Positions 37,928 to 50,809 of a stretch of 64,000 nt of DNA are shown piece after piece. This DNA is from Aphrophora alni. Its lineage: Eukaryota; Arthropoda; Insecta; Hemiptera; Aphrophoridae. Location: contig OY740766.1 of assembly GCA_963513935.1 (NCBI GenBank), positions 2,882,001 through 2,946,000 on the forward strand, written 5' to 3'. Positions within the stretch are counted from its first letter, which is position 1. Each line of letters opens with the position of its first letter. The position numbers and the translations under genes were made by a program. The notes beneath the pieces were generated by a model. It searched no databases, had not been told where the DNA came from, and saw nothing but the letters and a program-made list of their open reading frames with translations.

Positions 37928-40612
37928 GCCAATATTACGGTTGGGAGACATTTTGCTCAAAGCGATTATAGTTCTCTTGAGTGGTCGCATTACACCTATC
38001 GAAATACCGTTCATATTGAAAACACGGTGTTTCGAGTTTTGTAAATTGATCCAGTACATATCATATAGTGAACATTCTAGTAAATTAATTTAGAAACTTT
38101 ATAAAAAAAAACACTAAATTCTCAATAAGACAATGTTTCATTACCTAAGTCATCATCTCCAGCTTTTTACTGTCAATAATTTATTAGATAGAGTAGGGAC
38201 AATAAATTCAATAAGAATTCCATATTTAATGCACAACTGGTTAAAGATTCCGATGTATTTTCATGGCATTAGCTAAAATTATAAAAATTGTCTATAAGGT
38301 ATTTGTAGGCATGAGTGCATTGATTTAAATTTTCTCAGCTCATTTGTCATCGTAACAGAAGATGATTTTTAGTCATTGAAATGTCTTCTTGTTGAAAATA
38401 AAGTATTTAATGTTTCTTTTAAATTTGTATTTGTTGTAAATTTCACTTGACAACAATAAGCACAGTGCAAACGACGGCTCTAATTCTATAATTTCAACTA
38501 AAAATGTGTTTTCAATAGTGTTTGTGTAAGGTTGTGTTGGCCGAGTAGTCAATGTTTTGAGCTATAGCGGTTTGAGCGCTACATCTCCAGTTGACAAGAG
38601 TCAGGAGGGTTTGACAGGTCTAGGGGCTATCCACTGAAGGGCACATTTTTCTGTTACATTTTTGCTCTCTTATAGCCTACTCTTTTGCATGTTGTTAACT
38701 GATTCTCTATCTAAAGGTTTATTACCATATTTTTAGATTTATGGTACTATTAATAAACAATAAAACATGTTCCAATAAATCTGTTTTAAATTTTGAATCG
38801 GTATTTTTTTTCTTCAAAATCGTCAAAATTAATTTTAGAACGTAATTTGGACTAAAACATGTCAATTTTGAACTGAAAGGGTGAAATAAAATTTAAGCAG
38901 GCCCTATAAGGAAAGATAAATGAAATAAATATCTAATGTACAAAGTAACTAATGTAAAATAATCTAATGTAATGATAACCGAAAGTTTAAACAAAATATA
39001 TACTCCAAATATTTGTTTGGTTGTAGGTAAAATGCAAAAAGGTTCCTTGAACATTCAGGTGGGCCTGTCGCGAATTATCGCACATGATTTAACAGGCACA
39101 GAGGGTCAAAAAACCCGCGGACGTCATATTAATATCGTACTCGGTCATTTTGGAAGCCCTTCAGGAAATTGCTTCGTCCATTTAAAAAAAAAGATGTTAG
39201 TTTGTAGGTGGTGATTTAACAAACATTTTTACCATATAAGTTTTATGTTAAATGTTATTACTTAATATCTTTTCATAAAACAGTCCAGAATTTACTTAGT
39301 GACGTTGATTTTACAGAAATTATTATTTGTTTAATACAAAACCGAAAATCTAGTGGTATTTTAACTTTATTATCGTAAATACAACAATTTCTAATAGTAT
39401 CAATTAAAGGAAAGTTTTCACACTTAATGTCAATGGCCGCAATTTAGTTGCATTTCTCAAATTTGGCACATCGGTTAAATTTAACGAATCGTTGAAATAT
39501 AAAGAAAATTTTAAAATGATGGCGGTTTGAAACTTTTTTTCTGTAATTACTTCTTATCTTGGATCTACTTCTTCTTTCTTTTTGTACAACTGACGCTAAC
39601 ACAAACAATACGAACAAAAGCAATTCGCGTTTCGGCTGTGTGCCGATTGTACACAATCATTGGGCAAACTTTATCTTGATATCAAAGGTTGACGTTTTAC
39701 AAGTTGTATATTTTGCTACAAAGTTACGTAGCTATGATGCTGTGAATTGCAATAAACAAGTTAAATACACTGTATTTAATTGTGAAACTATAAAAATAAG
39801 TAAGATATTCAGAGTTGCAGAATTATTATGGGAAAACAATTGACATGATTTGTGGAGAAGAAAACTGTTTGAAACTCAGTTTGTTTTTTTAAAGAACATT
39901 GAGTCCTCAATCAAACGATACTTTTAAAACTTGTACTTGCAACTCCGAACTTTATTATTCAATTGTGGAAATAAATCACCAAATTAAAGAAAACACACAA
40001 GTTCCACATCAAATAGTTTATTTTCAACAAAACAACATTTAAATGATTAAGTCGTCATCATTGTTGTTTACATGTAACTGAAGATGATAACTTGGTTGTG
40101 ATATGTCTTCAATTTGTGGTTTTTTATTTGGTGCTTCAACTTTACTGTAAATCAGTTACAAAATTACACGTAGAGAATAACAAAAATATGAAGATATATT
40201 GCAGAAGGAAGAAAAAGGCATTTTGATCTTACTTTATGAGAAAATATATTTTTCTTTTATATCTTTTTAATTTTGTATTTATTTATTTATTTGTGTTTTT
40301 TACACATATTACAGATTTATAGGTTAGGATTCAATTTATGCTTTAATGTGTTTGTTTGTACAGTATTATATTTAATATATTGTAAACATTGTAATAAAAT
40401 CATTCAAATAAGAAGGATTTCGGGTATTCCCTATAAAATAGTACAGATGTAGGAAAGACCAGCTTGATACAGGATAAAATATTATTCTTTGAATATTCTT
40501 TTTTTTCGAATCTGAATCCAGTGTGTCCATAAAGTCATGATGCGGTTTTTAATAAATATTTTTACAAAACTACATTTAAAAACATAAAATGAAATAAACT
40601 GATCAAATCTTT
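37928..40612. other. 3' UTR and intergenic sequence, no gene seen
   Basis: AT-rich. 38521-38640 is less AT-rich and starts GTTGGCCGAGTAGTCAATG, weakly reminiscent of a tRNA-Leu/Ser-derived SINE, but no clear B box follows. Short open frames at 38972-39214 and 39559-39843 have no recognised domain. Confidence 0.4.
38397..38402 (+). terminator. possible poly(A) signal of ABCH gene 1
   Basis: AATAAA 470 bp after the stop, followed by T/G-rich sequence (TTTGTATTTGTTGT). Another AATAAA occurs near 38200, so the real site is uncertain. Confidence 0.4.
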
Positions 40613-41286
40613 CTATGTGGGAGTAGTGGATGGGTCTTCAAACGTCCAAGATATTCCATGCTCTTCCCACACTCGACATCTGAAGTAGTCGATGCCATTC
40701 CTTCTTGAATATCTCAAATGTTCAATGTTCTGTATACTTTCACTGTAGACGATTGGTTTAAACAGCTTCAAGAGTAAAAGCTCATGAGTGTAAGGTCGGG
40801 TTAGCATGGTGGCCAAGCCTTCCATATCCACATCTTCCAATCCAAACTTCTCGTCAACGAACAGCATTGGGATATTGACGCAGTGTCCCTCTTGTTGAAA
40901 TATCAAGTTTTTCATTCTCGATTGGAAAAGTAGACAATTTCACTTTGAGTGGTTTCAGCAAAGAAAAAGCACCCAATATGCAATCCAGATCAAGAATGTA
41001 CCAAACAGACGTTTGGGCCGTTATGCTTAATTCCTCGGCGAAGGCATGAGGGACTTCATTTGACGTAATTCGATCATTGTCTCAAAGTATATGTCCCTCA
41101 TCATTAAATAAACCTTGGTTCAGAAAATTTTCATCATCGTCAATATCAAGAAAGTCTACAGAAAATAAACATCCAGTAAAGTATCCAAATATTGAAGGTT
41201 ATAATCTCTAAACCTGAACTGTTTTTCAAAACCTTTTAAAACTGTTGTTTCTCAAATACTTGCTTCACAACTACATACTCAAACAT
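40613..41286 (-). pseudogene. decayed protein-coding gene, unrecognised family
   Basis: On the minus strand, protein-like segments lie in order but in different frames: a start at 41286 (MFEYVVVKQVFEKQ), a segment reading FRFRDYNLQYLDTLLDVYFL, an acidic stretch (DIDDDENFLNQG), a segment with SVWYILDLDCILGAFSLL, and an open frame 40915-40613 with RRNGIDYFRCRVWEEHGISW. Breaks seen are a frameshift near 41243, a TAG near 41162, a TGA near 41090 and a frameshift near 40920. Codon and residue make-up differ from the AT-rich surroundings. I do not recognise the family; it could be a retroposed gene copy, a domesticated element or an old viral insertion. Confidence 0.55.
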
Positions 41287-44200
41287 AATTTAATTTTGAA
41301 AGCTAGAAATCACACTACACTTTCCTCTGCACAGTTGACATTTTTAGGTTTTTAATGAAATGGAACGTATCATTAAGTAAAACAACAATGATTACACATT
41401 TATCAACAAAACTAAAACTGGGGTTTTATTGTAATTGTAGTTTCCTACACCTACAATGTTTCATTAGTGAGCGATAACAATTTGACACTTCACACTGACT
41501 TTATTGACACACTGTATGTATATTTTATTAACTGCTTTTCTAATTTTGACATATGGATTTAATTTTATATTGTAAATTATTTCTTTACAATTAATTTAAT
41601 TAATACCGTATAGTGTTAGTTATAATAGAATATGCATAGGAGTAAAAAAAAATCTTATATAAATTCTTATTACAGTTTTTATCTCTAAAGAATTGTACTC
41701 TCTTTTCAACTGCTACAACTTCTGTTAGTTATCTTTGGATTAAAAAAAAATAACAGTTAAAATGAATAAATGTGAGATGATAAAAACAAGTAGGAAAACC
41801 CGAGTGTATATACTTTGGGGGATTTAAAATTTGTATATTATTTGTAAAAGTGAATAAAATATTCAAATTTGATCAAACTCAATCACTTATTGTGCAAACA
41901 AGACAGATCAGGAAGACTGTGTAAAAATAAATTCAATATTGATTTTTTAAGTCGTAAGCAAACCTTTTTATTTTATATCAAATTTGTTAAGATAGTAAAA
42001 CAAAATAATAATTTTTGAATGAAATTTGTCAATAAATTACTTTTAACTGTGCAATCAACATGTACACAACTATATTGTCAATATGTGTAAAACAAAACAA
42101 CGATGTTATTGTATTGTATATATTCTTGTTTTACAAATAAAACGTTTTTGTTAGTTATTTGACTTTTATTTTATACCCACAAAATACCCAAATACATTCA
42201 TATAAACTCCAAAACTTGCTATAGAAGGATGATTCAAAACTATTTAAACAAACTTAAGGTAATTTTATATGCGCATAAAGTCGGGAATGAGATGAGGTTT
42301 CCGATTACTCTCTATAGGTTGATTGAAATATATCTAGACAAATTAAAGGAATTTTATTATTATACCTTTTTCGGACATTTGCCATCATTTGTGTGTTAAA
42401 AATCAAAACGCGACGTTTCGGGAATAAGAATCAATTCCCGTTGAGATGCATGCTTAGATATTAAGGTTGGTGGTACTCTTATTTAATTTTACTTCTTACA
42501 TAGGCTTAGTTTCTAGTTTCATGTTTCTTTAGTTTTTAGTCACTTGATAACGGGAATTGATTCTTATTCCCGAAACGTCGTGTTTTGATTTTTAACACAC
42601 AAATGATGGCAAATGTCCGAAAAATGTGTAATAATAAAATTGAACTTCCATCATTAACAAATAACTTCAAACAGAAATTAAAGGAAATTATTATGTGTAC
42701 AAATGTTTTTGTACCTAATCAGTTTATATGGAGTTTTAAACATATTTAACACCAAGCTGGAAATGTAAAAAAAATATCAAGTAAATATAAATTTTGAAAA
42801 TTATTAATAAACAACTTAAGTGAATTAAATAATGTTGACTGTTATTTTAACATACTATGCTAACCAATAATTTCTTCTGCAGTATGTGTGTGTGTTTTAT
42901 TATGCCATATATTTATTTTTAATAAAATCCTATTGAAATAAGTTTAATATTCAAGAGCATTTAATTATTATTGAAAATTTTACTATTAGTCTATCTGACA
43001 TGTAATAGAAACAGATGTTTTGTGAATGTAATAATAAATTAAAGAAATATTGAAAGACGGGCATCACGTTCACTCTACCTTACAAATCTATAGTAAGCAA
43101 ACTGTCTACAGTGAAAGGTTTCGGAACATTCCACATTTTGACATTGGATTTAAAGAACAGCAAAATCAATAACTCCAGATTGAGTGTGTGAAGAGCTAGA
43201 ATATCATTGGAACGTATTCAAGGGTGTATAGAAGATGAACAAAAACAAGTTGTTTGATTTGTTCCTTCTTTTTATTAACGTTTTCAACAGTATACTTTAG
43301 TACATATATTTATTAAAAACCTCTAACACGATTTTACGAACACACTGTAAATAAAAGACAGCCATCTTTGATAAACAAAGTCATTATCAACGTAGCCCAA
43401 AATTAGAAAAAAAACCCTGAACTATAAAAGTACTGTAGTATCGTTTGATACTTAATCGCGTGTTTTAAAATCAAGGTCAAACAGCCAATGATGTTTCTTA
43501 AACATTCAATAAATATTGCTTTGTGTTATCTTTAGGTAAATTTTAAAATAACGCTCGCCCAAAACTCCAAATCTCAAATTGCATTTGATAAAATGTTGTT
43601 TAAATGTAGGAAGCTCTGAAACTCCCAAAAAACGTTTCCGTCATGTTTGAAAGTTATACTCGAAGTTTAGAAAGAAGAAGTGAACTATAAGGTTCCTAGT
43701 AAATATTCGAATGTCTCAAATCGGTGAAAATGATTTAGATTAAATTTTGGGATGAAATGTAAAGATTTATAATTCATAATAACTTGCAAGTAAACGAAAA
43801 TTTCGATGCGTAAGTAATGTGGAAACAACATATTTTGATAATAAGAAATCACTAAAAAATTCAGTTTTAAAAATTTTCGATTTTCGAATTTCGTGATTAC
43901 TTTTTCAATTATATGTAACTCAAACACAAGATCTCACAAAAATTACATTTCTTTAATCAAACGCGATTCATAGTAATACAGTTAATATTTTTAATCTTAC
44001 TAAAATTCCTATAAAACAGTTATTTATTGGTGCTTTGTACTACAGTTCTACGTAATATGTTTAGTTTTTCATTTCTATAAATTTTTGTCTATTCGTAATT
44101 TCTTTATCCAAATTTTAAACAAACGTATATTATTGGAGTACAGGGTTGAAATAAAAATGTAACTAATGTTGTATTTCCAAAATTATTTGACGGCTCATTC

Positions 44201-44400
44201 GTGTTTTTGCACACAATTAGAACTCATCCATTCGTCGAGGCGAACGCGGATTTAAATTTTCTCCAAAGTAAAATATTCTAATTGACCAAAAGTTTTAAAA
44301 CACACTAAACCTATAAAAATTAACAAATCAGTTTTTTTAAACTACTCCAACATTTGTTACCATAGCAACTAATTTTACAAATTTATTAAAAGTTGATTCA
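41287..44400. other. intergenic, no gene seen
   Basis: AT-rich sequence containing only the foldback at 42367-42624 and, at 43921-43975, an inverted copy of the dispersed segment found at 36683 and 37546 (shared AGATCTCACAAAAATTAC as complement). Confidence 0.5.
42367..42624. mobile_element. foldback element with 76-bp inverted arms
   Basis: Arms 42367-42442 and 42549-42624 are inverted copies with about one mismatch, containing ACGTTTCGGGAATAAGAATC and CATCATTTGTGTGTT, with a spacer of 106 bp. A diverged relative lies at 4438-4600. Confidence 0.92.
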
Positions 44401-44559
44401 TTAGAGTAACCGTGCGCGTGCGTAAGCGTGCGCAATCTACTCGCGCGAGTGATGTGATTACGCTTGCTTGCACGCGTGCACAGTCGTTTTGGCACAAATA
44501 GGCTAGAGAGACACATACCAGTCGAAATAGAGTCATGATCTGATGAAAAGCAATTTGTA

Positions 44560-44811
44560 ATGGGAAATGGTATTTTTAAGGTTATGCTTATTGATTCAGA
44601 TCCTTTTAGGGAAGAATGGGTTAATGAGTATTTCGCGGATAGGGTGGAAGACGGTAAATACCACAGGATCTCCTCACACAGTTTTTTTGATTATTTTAGG
44701 ATGATGCCTGATACAATTTTATATATTTTGGGGAAAATTGCGCCTCTTATAGCGAAAGAATCCAACTTGACTTGTGTTTCTCCGAGGAGAAGCTAATGGT
44801 TACCCTAAGGT
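44560..44811 (+). pseudogene. PIF/Harbinger-like transposase N-terminal fragment (HARBI1-like)
   Basis: The 78-codon frame contains SFFDYFRMMPDTILYILGKI, which fits the YFRM...FDxLL segment of Harbinger DDE transposases. After SNLTC the frame shifts by one base; the other frame continues SEEKLMVTLR, corresponding to the usual ERLxxTLRFLATG, and then meets a GTAAGA donor-like site. No DDE catalytic part is seen nearby. An upstream block (44400-44480) is unusually rich in GCGCG/GTGCGC. Confidence 0.6.
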
Positions 44812-47016
44812 AAGAATTTATAATCTTATTATATACATAATTTGCAGTTCTTTTACACTACCATTTCTTCCACTTACCCTTCACCTCAACTGCCATCTTT
44901 CTTCCCCAAAACCCCTCCAAGTATATGTATACAATTTGTAAATTCTAAACATTAAATCAAATCAAATTCTGTTCTAAAACTGTAACAAATCTAATTTTTG
45001 TTCCAAACTGATAATTTACATTTCATACAGTTTATTTCTACGTCCGACAACTCATTCAAGTTTCACTCAAATATGTTTTAAAATTATATTCAATAAATAA
45101 TTTCCACAAACCAACTAGTAAAGCATATTTACTAATACAGGTAATAAAAATATCAAAACTTCATCCATCTTCAACCTGACGAGTGAAAACAAAATAATTT
45201 GGTCGTGCACCGACGTCATATAGTATCCCATCACGCAGGCTGCCATCTTTCCTTTGAATTTATACAAATTTGTTCACTTACACACGCTTGCCCACGGTCG
45301 CTCAACCAGTTTACTCGACCAATGTATTTGAAGAGAAGGCAGGAGCTGGCACGACAGATATTTTATCGTCTGACAGTTCGTTATAGAACTTTGCTCCGCT
45401 GAGATAAGTTACGTAAGTCAAATAACCAACTTTACCCACGAAATATTATTATTATAATAGTTTAGATATTATTTTTGTTGTTTCACAGTGTATTGTTATA
45501 CTTTTCTCTTTATAAATAACAAAAAAAAATTACACAATTTTTCAAAAAAATGTGGTTTTGTACGACACCAAGATTTGATCAGTCGGTGTGAATATTTTAT
45601 TTTTGTTTAGCAATTATAAACAATATAAATTGTAAAATTATATAATGAAGTTATAATACATTTTATATTAGTATCAACGTGATCATTGTAAGTTTAACTT
45701 TTATCATTTCTCTCTGCGAGTGCTGTACAAAGCCATTAACTGTTACTTCTTGGTTTATGAATATTGTTATCATATCGCCTGTTCTTATTCATCTAAGTTG
45801 TGTGAAAGTTATGTGATTCTGTGATTCACGAGTCCAAGAAATAACGGCTATCTGTTGGATATAATTTGTCATTGTTAAAAATTAACAAAAGATTTAATTT
45901 ATATGTTTTTAAAATGCAACACTAAAAACGGAAACACAATTTATCGATATTTGTTGACATCTTGTAATAGTAATGAACTACCTGAATACTCTCTTATATG
46001 TCTAATACAATGCAATTAATTAATTTATAGCTTAATTGTTTTATTACTTAATTTTCTGTATGCTCTAAACCTTTCGACAAAACCATTTGGTTTCGTTTCA
46101 TACTTAGTTCCTTCTGCTTCTTTTTTTTGATATAGAAGAACCGACTCATATTTTAAAAGATATTTACTTACTTAAATAGAGTCAAGTTTTTAATGATAGC
46201 AGTCATCGTTTCTTCCCCAATTACTTCTGAACCTTAATTTTCATTTACTCGACATCTGGAACAATATATTTTAATTTAATTTTTTTAATAGTAATACATA
46301 TTTTGAAAATTACTAATTTTATAACAACTTTATTGACAATATTTTGTTTTCATTTTAAATTGATAATTCCTGAATTGCAATTTTTAGCGTGAAGAAGATC
46401 AATACTAGAGGTAATATTTTAGCAAAATGTTTAGTAAATTATAATTGTAAATATCTGTTATTTTAAATTTTAAGTTATCTAAATTTAACTATGTATGTGC
46501 ATGTATCACATAAATGTTCACTAGTCTGCGATTAACACATCACCTCAAAAACATTTTAGTTAATGAGCTACAAAATGTAAAATTCTGCAAAAGTTTTAAC
46601 TACATAGTTTTCTAAGCACATATATCAAAAAGTAAAAATTGTTTCTTGGAATGTCAGCCGTGCAAAGTGCAACCTAGCGTCGGAATCAATTATTCAAAGA
46701 TGGCTGAACTATAATGATATTAATTACACTCTAGGTCCTAAATAATAGAACCACATGCTGAATCCTTGACAATAGACAAAGTCGAGGTTAGCAGTAGGGA
46801 GAACAGTTTGTGGTATGCTGGTATACAGGTAAGATGTGGTTCATATGGTATTTATTAGTTAAAGCAAGTCAAGTTTATTGGATTAAATTATTTTAAAAAA
46901 GTGCTATAAAAGAGAAGCCAAATTAACAGCAATTGAGAATTCTATTATATGTTGAAAACCAAACGGTTTTCTTAGTATAAACATGTTTTTTTTCATATGT
47001 AATCAATATTATATAT
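44812..47016. other. intergenic, no gene seen
   Basis: AT-rich. 45199-45402 is an open frame of 67 codons in less AT-rich sequence that may be further Harbinger debris (basic segment LKRRQELARQIFYRLTVRYR), but this is not established. Confidence 0.35.
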
Positions 47017-47244
47017 CTAAGTAAATTCATTATCAACCACTAAGCTACTTATACTAATGGTTTCGTTACTATATACTGTGAACCAGATTGTCAATACAGA
47101 TAATATTTGTGTATAAAAGAAACAACAAAGGCTTAAAAGAACTAATCCCTGGGGAATTCCACAATTCAAATTATCTGTATTAGATCGCTCTCCTGCAATA
47201 GGATATTGTTGCAATAATAATATATCAAATAACAGAGTTTCCAA
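47017..47244 (-). pseudogene. LINE reverse-transcriptase fragment
   Basis: The minus-strand frame reads ERSNTDNLNCGIPQGLVLLS, matching the GxPQGSxLGPxLF region of non-LTR reverse transcriptases with substitutions at conserved glycine and serine. No catalytic aspartate pair follows. A remnant adjoining the inverted-repeat element to its right. Confidence 0.65.
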
Positions 47245-47259
47245 AACTTTAGGATACTA

Positions 47260-48201
47260 TTTCTTGGGCGAAAATAACTAAAAACAGTTCCTATGAACAT
47301 ATCTCCAAAAACCATTAGTTTTCCGTCAGTCTGTCATTTTTTGTTTTTACAAACAAACTACATTTTTTGGAAGTAAATTAGATATCGAACCCAAATTTTA
47401 TTTTATGTGACCTTTTATCAATGTACGAAAACCAAACTATGTTTTGTAGGTTTTAAAAACGGCGGCCGTTTAATATTTTTAATGTAGCATATATCAAAAT
47501 CCATTATTACCAAAGATTAAAAATGACCAAAAAGTTTTCGTTTTTAATGAGTTTTGTAAGTTTTCAGTAGTAATTGAAAACATAATTTTTTGGTTGTCGT
47601 CTACAATACCAAAAATAGCCTAAAACCAGCATTTTATGAATTATGATTTTTTTTAGTAGTAATAGAAAAAATAATATTTTTTGTTCAAATAGATTGAAGG
47701 AAGCATAACAAAGTTATGCTAATAAGCTTTATGTCCTTACAAACAACACCATTGAAAACTAGTTTAACTATTTAAATAATTACCAAACAGGATTTTTATT
47801 TAAATAAGTTCAGCTGTTGCTAAACAGCTGTTTTTTCACCTTTGCTTTTCATATAGCAATGTTGATTTCTCAGTGTTTAAATTCTGTAAAGTGCTTTTAC
47901 AGACAAATTTTTTGTTCTTTTAAACATTTTGTTTTGTAAAGTTTCTGGTTTTTTATAAATTATACAATACATATTTTAAACGTTCTCCATTTTGAAAGTA
48001 TAGAAAAGAAAGTTCTGGTTTTTGGTACACTGATAAAAGACCTCATAAAAAATATATATATCAAATTTGGACTCAATATGTAATTTATTTACAAAAAATA
48101 TGTTTTTTTTATAAAAAACTCAAAATAGTGGACAGACAGAAAACTAAGCGTTTTAGAATATATTCATAGGAACTTTTTTAGTTATTTTGAACAAAAGAAT
48201 C
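47260..48201. mobile_element. long imperfect inverted-repeat (foldback) element
   Basis: Left arm from 47260 (AAAATAACTAAAAACAGTTC..AGTTTTCCGTCAGTCTG) pairs with the right arm ending 48201 (CAGACAGAAAACTAAGC..GAACTTTTTTAGTTATTTT). A second matching block is GACCTTTTATCAATGTACGA near 47410 against TACACTGATAAAAGACC near 48025. Arms of at least 180 bp and no open frame. Confidence 0.75.
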
Positions 48202-48986
48202 TAAAACTGGCGTTTGGGCACACTCTGTATATGATTGAAACACAACTGGATTGGTAAATTCCCTACATCTTAGTTTACCATAAATGTATTTTTATAGAAG
48301 TAGACCTGCAACGAAAATCTAGCTCAAGGACAGTTCCTAGACTAGCTTCACCTTCAGATGTGTTTATTTTAATATCCACGGTTCCTGCAATTATTATATT
48401 GTATAAATTGCCATGTAGTTGACGACTTCGACCTTGATATCGATAATCTGAACTATAGGCCTTTAGGGCGTTATTTTTTGTCTTAATGATGCAACCTTAA
48501 TTCTATTATTCTTATATTACATTATTATTAGGCAAAAATGTGTTTTCATTAATAAAAACTTATTTCATTATCATTGACTTTTTGAATCTTTATACTTGTA
48601 GAAACACACGTTTCGCCATCATTGAATGCAAATGTTAAAGCTGTAAATAAAGGGACTTTGTACGATTTACGTATGAAAAATTATACTCAAAAACAGTTTT
48701 TTTTTAAATATTCAAATAGTCTGCCACTTTGAAATTTATTGATGGTTTTGTTTTTGTTTTTTAACGAACTTGTTCCAATGATTCTTGAACTGAGTCATAA
48801 TATCAAATTTGAAGAAATTGGGATCCAAAATCATCACCTCAAGTGGCGTCGTTCTAATATCGTATTAGAAATTCAATTTTACAATCTCTTTAAAAATGCA
48901 AAGCATGGACGAGTATTGGCTAACAGTATTCCAAAGGACAGTGTAGAATGTCAATGACGAATTGTAAGGAATGTGCAGTGTAGGAT

Positions 48987-49395
48987 TGTGAATAGTGTGG
49001 AGTACAACAATTGATAATTTGAATAGTGTGGAGTACAACAATTGATGATGTGAATAGTGTGGAGTACAATAATTGATAATTTGAATAGTGTGGAGTACAA
49101 CAATTGATGATGTGAATAGTGTGGAGTACAACAATTGATGATTTGAATAGTGTGGAGTACAACAATTGATAATTTGAATAGTGTGGAGTACATCATTTGA
49201 TGATGTGAATAGTGTGGAGTGTGGAGTACAACAATTGATGATGTGAATAGTGTTGAGTACAACAATTGATAATTTGAATAGTGTGGAGTACAACAATTGA
49301 TGATTTGAATAGCGTGGAGTACAACAATTGATAATATAATTTTGTGGAGTACAACAACTGATAATGTGAAGTACAACAATTGATAATGTGAGTTG
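48987..49395. repeat. 31-bp minisatellite
   Basis: About 13 copies of GAATAGTGTGGAGTACAACA plus ATTGATGATGT or ATTGATAATTT. The minus-strand open frames across it are a repeat artefact because the unit lacks stops. Confidence 0.95.
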
Positions 49396-50539
49396 TGCTA
49401 CGTTCGAACAGCTGATTCTGTCAAGGTAAAGTAATTAAATGTGTTTAGAGTTGGTGAGGGTTACGGAGATTAAATTAAAAGTTACAAAATGTAAAACTAT
49501 GCAATGACAAAGCATTAGACGGAGGTACGCAATGATGTATTCATAACACTAGACAGACACGCTGTGGATCTGTGGATCTTCAGCCTTTGTTTACAGGTCA
49601 CCAACCTTTACGAAATAAACAGCTGTTAGTCCTAATGTTACGAAGAAACTCACAAAATTTTTTGTAATCTTTAATAATTTTTAATCAGCGCAATTTTGAA
49701 ATTTTTCAATACTTATTTATTCGGTAACAAATATATGTTAGGAACACTGAAATAAAACTATAATACCTGTTATTATTAGAACAGGGGACCTTCAGACAGA
49801 TATTTTATCCAAAACTCAACATCGATTATGTTATGTTATGACATAACTTTCTCTGTTCTAAGTAAGAATATGAAAAGTAATTCTCGTACTGCCGTGTCAG
49901 TGTTTATACAATACAATGAACAACTTGTCAATCATTGGAATAAGTGCTGGATAAGTTATCTTTATTTGGTCGACTTTCCTTACTTTTTTTAGGTTATTAA
50001 AAACATTTTATTTATTTTTAAATCGATCAAATTATCCAGTGGCGGACAATATTGTTATTTTTTTAAATAGTAGCCCTTAATAAATCATTTCATCACTTTT
50101 GAATTCTTTGGTATTTTTTTCTAAAACCTAACCACAAAAAATTATTTAGTTGATTTGACAAAGATTTATTTTTTAATGTTTTAAATCAAGATAAAATTGC
50201 AATCACAGATTATAGATTAAACCAGTTTTATTGTGAAGTCATTAGACAAGGTTTAAACTATAACTGCTCCAAAATAGTCCGATTGTTTAAAGGTCGTTAA
50301 GCAAAAATTTCAATCGGTTTCCAATATACTAATGACAGTAACTTTCATTTATATGAGACTTGTCACATGGTTTTAAGCCATCAATTTCAAATTTTATCAA
50401 AATTTGATTGATACCACTTAGCCCTTGAAATGTTATTTTTAAATATTCTTTGTCTTCTTATGGTTTCTTTATCACTAAATGAATATTGTTATGGTTCGGA
50501 ATAAGGTTTCGGTTTTTATGAAATAGGTTGTTACTCAGG
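49396..50539. other. intergenic, no gene seen
   Basis: AT-rich sequence; nothing recognisable apart from chance short frames. Confidence 0.5.
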
Positions 50540-50775
50540 GGCTCAATTTAGTGAGTACCGGTTTGGCAATCCTAAGACATCCTAGCTGGTTCTAATAATT
50601 TGTTTATGTAATCTTGGGTTAGGTCCATCTCTTTTATCTTTCCTATAAGGTCTCCCTTGACCAACTATCGTTCTTTTCCGACTCTGGCGTTATTAGACTA
50701 GGGTCCCTAGGGGTCTTTAATTTGCGTTATTTTATTATAAGGCGATGATTACATTGCCTTTAAACAACAAGAAAA
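50540..50775 (+). mobile_element. dispersed repeat family A, copy 3
   Basis: Shares GACCAACTAT(C/T)GTTCT, TTATTAGA and GGGTCT blocks with 25818-26065 and the AAGGCGATGAT end with 16165-16515. Confidence 0.6.
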
Positions 50776-50809
50776 GCAAAATATTTCACCCATAAAATAT
50801 CTAATATAC

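Noticed and set aside
48865..49379. Three overlapping 81-143-codon minus-strand frames
   Set aside because: They are produced by the stop-free 31-bp minisatellite and are open in several frames at once.
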